A DNA stretch of 5,950 nt from Chloroflexota bacterium. Its GTDB lineage: Bacteria > Chloroflexota > Anaerolineae > Aggregatilineales > Phototrophicaceae. A program made the position numbers and the translations under genes. Location: assembly GCA_003242205.1 (NCBI GenBank), contig QGUR01000290.1:1-5950 (forward strand), in the 5' to 3' direction. The notes beneath the pieces were generated by a model. It was given only the letters and a program-made list of their open reading frames with translations, was not told the origin of the DNA and ran no database searches. Every line of letters begins with the position of its first letter. The first letter of the stretch is position 1. Below, one piece after another: positions 1-5,950 of the stretch.

Positions 1-438
1 CTGTCCCCCGACGACCCGCCGATGCCGGCGCTGCGCGGCACGGCGCGCCTCGTTTACCAGCCACGCTACTACCAGCAACTGCTCGATATGAAGCCAAGCC
101 CGGCGAACGCGCTGGAGTTCTGTATCGGCTCGCTGGCGGAAATGACCGAGGGCGATATTTACGAGGTTGTTGACCACTACAGCAAACAGAAGGCAATCGG
201 CTACGTGCATTTCCGCAACGTGCGCGGCAAGGTTCCGAATTATTACGAGGTCTTCGTCGATGAAGGCGATGTCGACATGATCCGCGTGATGAGGATCCTC
301 AAGCGCAACGGTTACGACGGCGTGCTGATTCCCGACCACACCCCGCAGATGACGTGTGATGCGCCCTGGCACGCGGGCATGGCCTATGCGCTGGGCTACA
401 TGCGCGCCATCATGCAGATGCTTGAGCAGGAGGACTAG
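1..438 (+). CDS. uxuA: Mannonate dehydratase (UxuA family), C-terminal part, 5' end outside window
   Basis: This reading frame is open from base 1 and ends at TAG 436-438, giving 145 residues, roughly the last 40% of a protein whose family is usually about 360-400 residues. The family is cytoplasmic and dehydrates D-mannonate to 2-keto-3-deoxy-D-gluconate using a divalent metal in a TIM barrel. Visible family marks, numbered from the window edge, are PDDPP (3-7), FCIGS with Cys41, VHFRNVRG with His70, DEGDVDM (87-93), IPDHTPQM with Asp112-His113, and a GMAYALGYMRA tail with Tyr129/Tyr133. In known UxuA enzymes the Cys, His and Asp of these blocks bind metal, and the following His and a C-terminal Tyr act in catalysis. 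One oddity is that the block normally read as HPDDPP is SPDDPP here. An ATG at 22 is internal and not a real start. The next gene begins 6 nt after the stop, so the two are probably co-transcribed. The family call is strong. The exact substrate is inferred. Confidence 0.88.
   Translation: MSPDDPPMPALRGTARLVYQPRYYQQLLDMKPSPANALEFCIGSLAEMTEGDIYEVVDHYSKQKAIGYVHFRNVRGKVPNYYEVFVDEGDVDMIRVMRILKRNGYDGVLIPDHTPQMTCDAPWHAGMAYALGYMRAIMQMLEQED
428..433 (+). promoter_or_regulatory. Ribosome binding site of the SDR gene
   Basis: AGGAGG lies 11 nt before the ATG at 445, inside the last codons of the upstream dehydratase gene. It supports the 445 start and suggests that translation of the two genes is coupled. 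Confidence 0.7.
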
Positions 439-444
439 ATCCCG

Positions 445-1227
445 ATGCCGGACCTGACCGGAAAACGCGTTCTTGTCACCGGCGGCAATCAGGGGATTGG
501 CCGCGCCATTTGCCAGCATTTTGCCAGAGCTGGGGCGCGGGTGGCCGTTAATTACCTCGATCGTCCTGAACTGGCCGAGTCGCTGCTGGATGAGCTTGGA
601 CGCGAGAATGCCGTCGCCATTCAGGCGGACGTGCGTGATGAGGCGGCGGTTGAGCGGATGGTGGCGCAGGCGGTTGAGGCGTTTGGCGGGCTGGACGTGC
701 TGGTCAACAACGCGGGCTGCGAATCGACCTACGCGCTGCTCGACCTGCCGGTAGAGGAATGGGATCGCGTGCTCAATACCAACCTGCGTGGGGCGTTCAT
801 GTGCGCCAGAGCTGTCGGGCGCGTGATGGTCGAGCAGGGGACGGGCGGCGTGATCGTGAATATTTCGTCGATGCACGAGGAAGTGCCGCGTCTCGGGTTG
901 ACGCATTACTGCGTGTCGAAGGCCGGGCTGGCCATGCTTACCAAGGGGCTGGCGCTGGAATGGGCGGAATATGGCATCCGCGTCGTCAGCGTGGCTCCGG
1001 GCGCGATTGAAACCGACATGAACCGTAAGGAGATTGCCGCCTTCGGCAGGCACAGGTTCGAGGAATGGATTCCGGCAGGACGCCTTGGAACGGTGGACGA
1101 CATCGCCCCGGCGGTCGTGTTCCTCGCTTCGGATGACGCCGCTTACGTGAGTGGTTCGACGCTGCGGATCGACGGCGCGTATCTGCTGAACCATACCCGC
1201 TACGATCCGCGCAAGGCGGCACATTGA
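445..1227 (+). CDS. Short-chain dehydrogenase/reductase, glucose 1-dehydrogenase-like
   Basis: This 260-residue protein is a classical SDR of full length. It has the cofactor loop TGGNQGIG (12-19), Asp62 in the ADV block, NNAG (88-91), Asn113, catalytic Ser142, and the Tyr155-x3-Lys159 pair (YCVSK). A PG turn follows at 185-186, with a C-terminal YVSGSTLRIDG block. It should be a soluble NAD(P)-dependent oxidoreductase. The SSMHEEVP stretch and the IPAGRLG segment resemble Bacillus-type glucose 1-dehydrogenases, which have SSVHE at the same place. The start is supported by AGGAGG 11 nt upstream and by the Rossmann fold beginning a few residues later. It sits 6 nt after the mannonate dehydratase. 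From that context it may reduce fructuronate to mannonate, or oxidise an aldose to a lactone that becomes mannonate. SDR names are unreliable for substrate, so the family is sure and the reaction is not. Confidence 0.9.
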   Translation: MPDLTGKRVLVTGGNQGIGRAICQHFARAGARVAVNYLDRPELAESLLDELGRENAVAIQADVRDEAAVERMVAQAVEAFGGLDVLVNNAGCESTYALLDLPVEEWDRVLNTNLRGAFMCARAVGRVMVEQGTGGVIVNISSMHEEVPRLGLTHYCVSKAGLAMLTKGLALEWAEYGIRVVSVAPGAIETDMNRKEIAAFGRHRFEEWIPAGRLGTVDDIAPAVVFLASDDAAYVSGSTLRIDGAYLLNHTRYDPRKAAH

Positions 1228-1258
1228 GACGCAGCATCACGCGTATCATGGCAAAAGA

Positions 1259-1277
1259 CCGGTCGTGATCACGCCGG
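1259..1277. promoter_or_regulatory. Near-perfect palindrome upstream of the APH(9)-like gene
   Basis: CCGG, one unpaired T, the 10-bp palindrome CGTGATCACG, then CCGG form a 19-nt dyad 22 nt before the ATG at 1300. It could be an operator or a small hairpin (7-bp stem with a bulge, GATC loop) after the SDR gene. There is no following T-run, which argues against a classical terminator. The symmetry is seen directly. A function is only inferred. Confidence 0.3.
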
Positions 1278-1299
1278 AGCCCTGAGCTTAGCCTGCCCG

Positions 1300-2328
1300 A
1301 TGCTTGAAAAACCCAACATCTCGGATGAGATGATCATCGCCTGCTTGCACGACGATTATGGGCTGCAGGTTGCAGATCTGGCGTTTCTGCCGCTTGGCGC
1401 AGACGCCAGCACTGCCGTCTACCGCGCCGTGACCGGCGACGCGCCGTACTTCGTGAAGCTGAGGCGGGGCGCGTTTGACGAAACGACCGTACTCGTGCCA
1501 CGGCTGCTCTACGATCGGGGGATGGCGCAGGTCATTCCGCCGCTGCCAGCGCGAACCGGGCGGTTGTGGGCACGGCTCGGCGACTATACGGTGATTGTTG
1601 CGCCGTTTGTCGCGGGGCAGAGTGGTTTTGAGAAACCGCTGCTGGATCGCCACTGGACCGAATTGGGGCGTGCGCTCAAACGGTTGCACACGACGACGCT
1701 GCCGCCGGAACTTCTCGCGCGTATCCCGCAGGAGCGCTACTCCGGCGAGTGGCGCGAACGCGTTCGCAGCTTCCAGACACTCGTTCAGACACAGACTTTT
1801 CACGAACCCGTTGCCGCCGCGCTGGCCGAATTTATGACGACGCAGCAGGAGATCATTGGCGAGATCGTCTGGCGGGCCGAACGGCTTGCTTCCGTATTGC
1901 GAGGTCGTCCTCAACACCGCGTTCTCTGCCATGCGGATATTCACGCCGGCAACGTCCACATTGACGAGCATAACACGCTCTATATCGTCGATTGGGACAC
2001 CCTGACGCTGGCTCCGAAAGAGCGCGACCTGATGTTTGCCGGCGCGGGGCTGGGCGACGGGAGCCGTAGCGCCGAAGATGAAGAGCGGCTGTTTTATCAG
2101 GGCTACGGCGATACTGAGATTGATTGGGTCGCGCTGGCTTACTATCGCTTCGAGCGTATCGTGCAGGATATCGCTGAATTTGCCGCGCAGCTTTTGTCGA
2201 CTGAGGAAGGCGGAGCCGACCGCGAACACAGCTTGCGCCTGTTCATGGGTCAGTTTCTACCCGGTCAGGTGGTGGAGCAGGCGTTCCGGGCGGAGGAACG
2301 CCTGCCGGGAGAGCTTCGGTCCGGTTAA
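1300..2328 (+). CDS. APH(9)-Ia-like spectinomycin phosphotransferase / small-molecule kinase
   Basis: This 342-residue cytoplasmic protein has the aminoglycoside phosphotransferase (choline kinase-like) fold. Likely ATP-binding Lys53 lies in YFVKL. The catalytic loop is CHADIHAGN (210-218), with Asp213 as the expected base and Asn218 as a metal ligand, and the metal-binding DWD motif is at 231-233. From memory it parallels Legionella APH(9)-Ia (331 residues) nearly end to end: both have LAPKERDLMF after the DWD, an EGYG/QGYG block, and a YYR-ERIV-DIA segment (281-292 here). APH(9) enzymes phosphorylate a hydroxyl of spectinomycin. The start at 1300 is chosen because the MLEKP beginning matches the family's MLKQP. 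No good Shine-Dalgarno is visible, so translation may be weak. It stands 72 nt after the SDR gene and converges on the peptidase gene. No mobile element is adjacent, so it is probably resident. The true substrate could be another aminocyclitol or sugar-like compound. The APH(9)-like family call is strong, and resistance is an inference. Confidence 0.88.
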   Translation: MLEKPNISDEMIIACLHDDYGLQVADLAFLPLGADASTAVYRAVTGDAPYFVKLRRGAFDETTVLVPRLLYDRGMAQVIPPLPARTGRLWARLGDYTVIVAPFVAGQSGFEKPLLDRHWTELGRALKRLHTTTLPPELLARIPQERYSGEWRERVRSFQTLVQTQTFHEPVAAALAEFMTTQQEIIGEIVWRAERLASVLRGRPQHRVLCHADIHAGNVHIDEHNTLYIVDWDTLTLAPKERDLMFAGAGLGDGSRSAEDEERLFYQGYGDTEIDWVALAYYRFERIVQDIAEFAAQLLSTEEGGADREHSLRLFMGQFLPGQVVEQAFRAEERLPGELRSG

Positions 2329-2512
2329 CGGTTGGGCTGGGGACGAAGGTGTGAGCCGAAACCTCATCCCCCGGCCTCTTCTCCAAAGTCTGTTTGCCAG
2401 CTTTGGAGAAGGGAAGCCAGATCGTTTCAGATAGTGCGTTTCCCCAACCGGGTAGCAGAATATCCCTCTCTAAAACGCACACTTTGTCTTGGAGCGGGGC
2501 AAGGGATGAGTG
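2329..2512. other. Convergent intergenic gap between kinase and peptidase genes
   Basis: These 184 nt separate two genes that point at each other, and no credible coding frame crosses them. The gap holds one strong inverted repeat (2378-2411) and two weaker 8-bp dyads (2329-2336 with 2443-2450, and 2434-2441 with 2473-2480) that could arise by chance. It is the place where transcripts from both sides would need to end. Confidence 0.6.
2378..2411. terminator. Perfect 11-bp inverted repeat, candidate bidirectional terminator or dispersed repeat
   Basis: CTTCTCCAAAG (2378-2388) pairs exactly with CTTTGGAGAAG (2401-2411) across a 12-nt loop. The stem can extend by one wobble and one C-G pair on the outer side. 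It is preceded by CCTCATCCCCCGGCC (2362-2376), a C-rich leader that I recall from abundant intergenic hairpin repeats in Chloroflexota and other bacteria. There is no T-run on either strand, so it is not a textbook intrinsic terminator. Its place between convergent genes still fits transcript ending or 3'-end protection. The pairing is certain and the role is inferred. Confidence 0.55.
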
Positions 2513-4339
2513 CTATCCCGCAAGCGCCTCCTCGAAAAACTGTACCAGCCGTTTGTACAGCGTCTTTTTGTTGGCACGGCGGTGGATACCGTGGCCTTCG
2601 TCTGCGAAGCTCAGCACGTCGTAAGCAATGCCTACGCGGTCGAGCGCCGCGCACACGTCGGTGACATGCTGCGGCGTTACGTTCGGGTCCTGGTCCCCCT
2701 GCACGATGAGCAGGCGACCGCGAATGTTATCGACGAAGTGGATGGGCGAACGCTCGCGGAAGCGCTTAGGCACTTCGTCGGGCGTGCCGCCCATCATTTC
2801 GGCGCTGTAGGGGCGCAGGTCGGGGCGGGTGGTCTCGTAGTCCACCACGAGGTCGGTCATGCCGCAGATTGGCGCAGCGGCGGCGACCAGTTCTATGGGA
2901 AGGCGGGTGATGGCGCACCATGACGAGTAGCCGCCGTAGCTTGTTCCAGTGATGCCGATCCTGCCGGGTTGGGCGATGTTCGCGTCGATCAGCGCTTCGA
3001 TGCCGGTGCGAATGTCGTCCTGCTCGCGCCCGCCCCAGCCATCTTCCTTAATCGCCTCCGTGAAGGCGCGGCCAAAGCCGGTGCTGCCCCGATAGTTGGG
3101 CTGAAAGACGTTGAAGCCCTGCGAGGCGTAGTATTGCACCTCGGCGTCGATCCAGTCTTCATAATGCCATGTTGGGCCGCCATGAACGTGAACGATCGTG
3201 CCTTTGGCCTCGCCGCGCGCGCGGTAGAGCCAGCCCTGTATCTCCATGCCATCGACCGAGCGCCAGTGAAAGTTTTCAGCGGGGATGAGGTCGGCGGGTT
3301 TCAGCGTCGTCATGTCCCAGATGCGCGTCAGGCTGGTCATCTCGCCGTTTTCGGGCACGAAGCGCACAAGTTCCATCGGTTGCGTCGAACTATAGTGGAG
3401 CGCGGTCCATGCGCCGCCGGGCGCAGGCGCAACCGGCACGAGCGTTGATGGTGTGACCGGGAATGCTTCTTCCGCGCCTGTTTTGATATCGAGCAGGCTG
3501 CCATAGGGGCGTGTCGAGCGCACATCGAGCAGTACGGCGCGGTCGGCGTTTTGCGGGAAGGAAACGCGCTCGATATTGCGCGCCGGGTCTTCGATCAGCC
3601 AGCGCAGCGAGCTATCGGCCAGTGAATAGACGCCGACACGGTAGTGCGTGTCCGCCTCGGCGTGGATGAGGATATGCTCGCCATCGGGAAACCACACGCC
3701 GTAGACCTTGCGTTCTGCCCCGATATTGACGATTTCGCGATCGCCTTCGCCGTCGATACTCACCAGCCAGAGCTGCTCGCCAGACGGGTGCAGGTCCTTG
3801 CGCTGGTACAGGACGTGCGTTCCCTGTGGATTCAGGCTTGGTGGCATGTAGGTTGGGCTGTTTGGACGCGCGAGGATGACGCGCTCGCCGGTTTCGAGAT
3901 CGTGGCGGTAGATCAGGCTCGGCTCGATCTCCTGCCCGTTTTCATCGACGTTGGCGCTGTAAATCAGCCAGCGACCATTCGGATGCAGTTGCCCGCCGTG
4001 AATGTAATAACCCGGATTGGCCTCGGTCAGCGGTTCCATGTGTTGCGGCGCATCGAGGCGGACGCGGAACAACTGGACGCGCTCGTTGCCGTCCGTATCC
4101 TGCGCCACGACCAGCGATTGGCTATCCGACGACCATGATACGGGCCATGTGTTCTGGTCGGTCATCGTCAGGCGCACGGGTTCGGCTGTGCCGTCGGTGC
4201 GGACGGCGTAGACGTCGGCGGTTTCTCCTAGGCCGATCCACATCCAGGCAACCCATTGGCCGTTCGGCGAGGGGAGAACGAACTCCATCTCCGGCAGGCT
4301 GAGCAGGGCATCGAGCAATGCGTCATCGTTCTGGGGCAT
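2513..4339 (-). CDS. S9-family serine peptidase (prolyl oligopeptidase / acylaminoacyl-peptidase type)
   Basis: This complete 608-residue protein has the two-part layout of S9 peptidases. Residues about 15-345 form a beta-propeller with recurring SPNGQWVAW-like, SSDSQSLVV-like and HPNGRWLIYSA-like repeats. Residues about 360-608 form an alpha/beta hydrolase. Catalytic residues are Ser467 in GTSYGG, Asp551 in GDQDPNV and His583 in DEGHG. The oxyanion-side HGGP lies at 386-389 and NYRGSTGFG at 415-423. No signal peptide or membrane segment is seen, so it should be cytoplasmic and cleave short peptides or acyl-peptides. The ATG at 4339-4337 is supported by TAGGAGA 8 nt upstream. It overlaps the end of the oppF-type gene by 17 nt, so it is the third gene of the same operon and may digest the imported peptides. 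It ends with TAG 2515-2513. The family is certain. The exact specificity (prolyl, acylaminoacyl, dipeptidyl) cannot be told from sequence alone. Confidence 0.93.
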   Translation of the reverse strand: MPQNDDALLDALLSLPEMEFVLPSPNGQWVAWMWIGLGETADVYAVRTDGTAEPVRLTMTDQNTWPVSWSSDSQSLVVAQDTDGNERVQLFRVRLDAPQHMEPLTEANPGYYIHGGQLHPNGRWLIYSANVDENGQEIEPSLIYRHDLETGERVILARPNSPTYMPPSLNPQGTHVLYQRKDLHPSGEQLWLVSIDGEGDREIVNIGAERKVYGVWFPDGEHILIHAEADTHYRVGVYSLADSSLRWLIEDPARNIERVSFPQNADRAVLLDVRSTRPYGSLLDIKTGAEEAFPVTPSTLVPVAPAPGGAWTALHYSSTQPMELVRFVPENGEMTSLTRIWDMTTLKPADLIPAENFHWRSVDGMEIQGWLYRARGEAKGTIVHVHGGPTWHYEDWIDAEVQYYASQGFNVFQPNYRGSTGFGRAFTEAIKEDGWGGREQDDIRTGIEALIDANIAQPGRIGITGTSYGGYSSWCAITRLPIELVAAAAPICGMTDLVVDYETTRPDLRPYSAEMMGGTPDEVPKRFRERSPIHFVDNIRGRLLIVQGDQDPNVTPQHVTDVCAALDRVGIAYDVLSFADEGHGIHRRANKKTLYKRLVQFFEEALAG

Positions 4340-5339
4340 GCTGTTCGTCTCCTACGAGAATGCAGGCGGCGCGCTGGTGATCGCCTACGGGCAAGAGTTG
4401 CGGGTCGATTTCGCGGCAACGAGGAATTGCATCCGGACAGCGTGGGTGGAAGCGGCATCCTCGTGGCAGGTCGGCGGCGTTGGGGATTTCCCCTTGCAGC
4501 ACTTCGCGTTTGCGCCGCCGTCGCGGGTTCGGAACCGGGATGACCGACAGCAACGCGCGTGTGTACGGGTGCTGCGGATTCCGCAAAATCCGTTCGGTCG
4601 GGCCGATTTCGACAATGCGGCCCAGATACATGACGGCGATGCGGTCGGCGAAAAAGCCCGCCGTAGCAAGATCGTGCGTGATGTAGAGGATGCTCAGCCC
4701 GCGCCTGTCACGCAGGTCGCGCAGCAGCGTCAGGATCTCGGCGCGCATGGATACGTCGAGCATCGAGACAGGTTCGTCGGCCACCAGCAGCGACGGGTTA
4801 AGGATCAGCGCCGAGGCGATGACGACGCGCTGGCGTTGCCCGCCGGAGAGCGCTTCGGGATAGCGGTTGAAAAACTCCTCTGGTGGCTTCAGGCCCGCTT
4901 CGGAAAGGGCGGTCGCCACTTTCGCCCGCAGTTCGTCCCGGTTTGCCGCCAGTTTATGGATTTGCAACGGTTCGGCCAGAATATCGAAGATCGTCTGGCG
5001 CGGGTTGAGCGACTCATACGGGTCCTGAAAAATCATCTGCACCTGACGCCGCAGCAGCAGGCGGTCTCGCCCGCGCGCCATTTCGTACAGGTCTCGCCCG
5101 TTGAACAGGATACGCCCGCTCGTCGGTTCGTTCAGGCCCATGACGGTCATCGCCAGCGTTGTCTTGCCGGAGCCGGACTCGCCGACCAGCCCCAGAATTT
5201 CCCCTTTGCCGAGGTCGAGGTCAACACCGTCGAGGGCGTGGACGTAGCGCCGTGAACGGGGGCGCAGCAGGCTGCCGCTCCCCGGCGCGGGATAGAGCAT
5301 GCGGGCGTTTTCGACGCACAGGATCGGTTCAGCGATCAT
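4323..5339 (-). CDS. Oligopeptide/dipeptide ABC transporter ATP-binding protein, OppF/DppF type
   Basis: This complete 338-residue ATPase of a peptide (or nickel/oligosaccharide) importer acts on the inner face of the membrane. It has Walker A GESGSGKT (53-60), the Q-loop FQDPYESLNPR (104-114), the ABC signature LSGGQRQR (164-171), Walker B with D-loop LLVADEPVSMLD (184-195) and the switch His222. The Oligo_HPY tail is NPQHPYTRALL (254-264), followed by a basic stretch RRRRKR (273-278). Four cysteines, C295, C301, C308 and C326, match the C-terminal cluster that binds [4Fe-4S] in some DppD/DppF proteins. Q-loop SLNPR and DEPVSMLD are typical of the F rather than the D subunit. Its ATG overlaps the preceding stop in an ATGA, which means translational coupling. 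Its end overlaps the peptidase start by 17 nt. The transported substrate is inferred as peptides, since this ATPase family also serves nickel and some sugar oligomers. Confidence 0.94.
   Translation of the reverse strand: MIAEPILCVENARMLYPAPGSGSLLRPRSRRYVHALDGVDLDLGKGEILGLVGESGSGKTTLAMTVMGLNEPTSGRILFNGRDLYEMARGRDRLLLRRQVQMIFQDPYESLNPRQTIFDILAEPLQIHKLAANRDELRAKVATALSEAGLKPPEEFFNRYPEALSGGQRQRVVIASALILNPSLLVADEPVSMLDVSMRAEILTLLRDLRDRRGLSILYITHDLATAGFFADRIAVMYLGRIVEIGPTERILRNPQHPYTRALLSVIPVPNPRRRRKREVLQGEIPNAADLPRGCRFHPRCPDAIPRCREIDPQLLPVGDHQRAACILVGDEQHAPER
4348..4354 (-). promoter_or_regulatory. Ribosome binding site of the S9 peptidase gene
   Basis: Read on the minus strand, TAGGAGA lies 8 nt before the ATG at 4339. 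It is inside the 3' end of the oppF-type gene and fixes the peptidase start, confirming the overlapping arrangement. Confidence 0.7.
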
Positions 5340-5950
5340 CGGGACAGCTCACTCGTTTCGGCGTGGTGGCAGGCGACGATATGCCCTGGCGCAAGCGCGC
5401 GTTCAACCGGCGCAACCTGACGGCACAGGTCGCTTGCCAGATGGCAGCGCGGCTCGAAACGGCAGCCGGGCGGCAGGGCGTTCAGCGGCGGTGGATGGCC
5501 GGGAATCGACGCCAGCACCCGTGATGGCGCATCGACATCGGGGAAGGCTTGCAACAGGCGTTGGGTGTACGGGTGGCGCGGCGCGTTGAAGATGGTATCC
5601 ACGTCGCCATATTCGGCCACTTTGCCGCCATACATAATCAAGACGTCGTCGCAGACTTCGGCGACCACGCCGAGGTCGTGCGTCACCAGAATGACCGAGA
5701 GGCCGAGCTGGGCCTGCAAATCTTCCAGCAGCGTCAGGATTTGCGCCTGAATCATGACATCGAGCGCGGTCGTCGGCTCATCGGCGATCAGCACGTCGGG
5801 GTTGCAGGCCAGCGCCATGGCGATCATGGCGCGCTGGCGCATGCCGCCGCTGAACTGATGCGGATACTGCCGCGCCCGCTCCGGCGCGATGCCCACTATT
5901 TCCATCAATTCACCGGCGCGCAGGCGGGCTTTGCGGCGATCATACGACGG
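5336..5950 (-). CDS. Oligopeptide/dipeptide ABC transporter ATP-binding protein, OppD/DppD type, C-terminal part
   Basis: The frame is open to the right edge of the window, leaving 204 residues before TGA 5338-5336. The N-terminal third, with Walker A and the Q-loop, lies outside. Numbered from the edge, it shows the ABC signature FSGGMRQR (33-40), Walker B with D-loop VLIADEPTTALD (53-64), the switch His91 in THDLG, the NAPRHPYTQRLL tail (122-133) and cysteines C163, C169, C176 and C194, the candidate iron-sulfur site. YPHQFSGGMRQR and DEPTTALD are hallmarks of the D subunit of peptide importers. A TTG/ATG near 5908 is internal, because family-like sequence continues upstream of it. The stop shares an ATGA with the start of the OppF-type gene, so the two ATPases form a heterodimer pair translated together. 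Binding-protein and permease genes are expected upstream, beyond 5950. Confidence 0.93.
   Translation of the reverse strand, partial: PSYDRRKARLRAGELMEIVGIAPERARQYPHQFSGGMRQRAMIAMALACNPDVLIADEPTTALDVMIQAQILTLLEDLQAQLGLSVILVTHDLGVVAEVCDDVLIMYGGKVAEYGDVDTIFNAPRHPYTQRLLQAFPDVDAPSRVLASIPGHPPPLNALPPGCRFEPRCHLASDLCRQVAPVERALAPGHIVACHHAETSELSR

Noticed and set aside
1224..1249. Possible promoter TTGAGA and TATCAT before the kinase gene
   Set aside because: Each box is one base from consensus, but the spacer is only 14 nt, too short for a normal sigma-70 type promoter, and the -35 overlaps the SDR stop.
1288..2229. 313-residue open frame on the minus strand across the kinase gene
   Set aside because: It is antisense to a strongly supported APH-fold gene, lacks recognisable motifs, and is a common GC-rich shadow frame.
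2434..2480. 8-bp inverted repeat GTGCGTTT / AAACGCAC with a 31-nt loop
   Set aside because: An 8-bp match in a gap of this size is not far from chance, and the loop is long. It is noted only in the gap description.
2503..2519. GGGAT-loop-ATCCC hairpin at the peptidase stop codon
   Set aside because: The stem has only 5 bp, no T-run follows on the minus strand, and it overlaps coding sequence, so terminator function is not supported.
2332..2664. Small plus-strand frames crossing the convergent gap
   Set aside because: They run into the 3' end of the peptidase gene on the opposite strand, lack ribosome binding sites and have low-complexity composition.
3644..4138. 164-residue plus-strand frame inside the peptidase gene
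   Set aside because: It is antisense to the beta-propeller coding region and has no recognisable protein features.
4338..5255. 305-residue open frame on the plus strand across the OppF-type gene
   Set aside because: The opposite strand carries all ABC ATPase motifs. This frame is rich in Arg, Gln and Val with no domain, as expected of an antisense shadow.

Overview
The window holds two operon pieces and one stand-alone gene from a bacterium with roughly 60% GC by eye and dense gene packing. Protein character and a hairpin repeat of the 'CTCATCCCCCGGCC...TTCTCC' type suggest a Chloroflexota-like environmental bacterium. This taxonomic guess is soft: it rests on recalled similarity, and there is no rRNA or marker gene in the window.

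Left part, plus strand (1-1227): the C-terminal part of a mannonate dehydratase (UxuA family) is followed 6 nt later by a complete short-chain dehydrogenase/reductase resembling glucose 1-dehydrogenases. Together they look like the downstream end of a sugar-acid (mannonate/glucuronate type) catabolic operon that feeds 2-keto-3-deoxygluconate formation. The SDR may be either the partner oxidoreductase of the uronate route or an aldose dehydrogenase that supplies mannonate.

Middle, plus strand (1300-2328): a complete small-molecule kinase of the aminoglycoside phosphotransferase fold. It closely resembles APH(9)-Ia, the spectinomycin phosphotransferase of Legionella, along its whole length. It follows a 72-nt gap that contains a near-perfect palindrome. 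No transposase or integron sign is next to it, so it looks chromosomal and resident.

Right part, minus strand (5950 down to 2513): three tightly coupled genes read leftwards. They are an OppD/DppD-type ATPase (its 5' end lies outside the window), an OppF/DppF-type ATPase that starts in a 4-nt ATGA overlap, and a 608-residue S9-family (prolyl oligopeptidase type) serine peptidase whose start overlaps the end of the oppF-type gene by 17 nt. The permease and binding-protein genes would be expected beyond position 5950. The layout suggests peptide import coupled to cytoplasmic peptide breakdown. The kinase and peptidase genes converge on a 184-nt gap (2329-2512) that contains a perfect 11-bp inverted repeat, a candidate bidirectional terminator or dispersed repeat.

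No tRNA, rRNA, CRISPR array, insertion sequence or clearly new system was seen. The most interesting items are the APH(9)-like kinase, the transporter-peptidase coupling, the Ser replacing the usual His in the dehydratase, and the convergent-gap hairpin.
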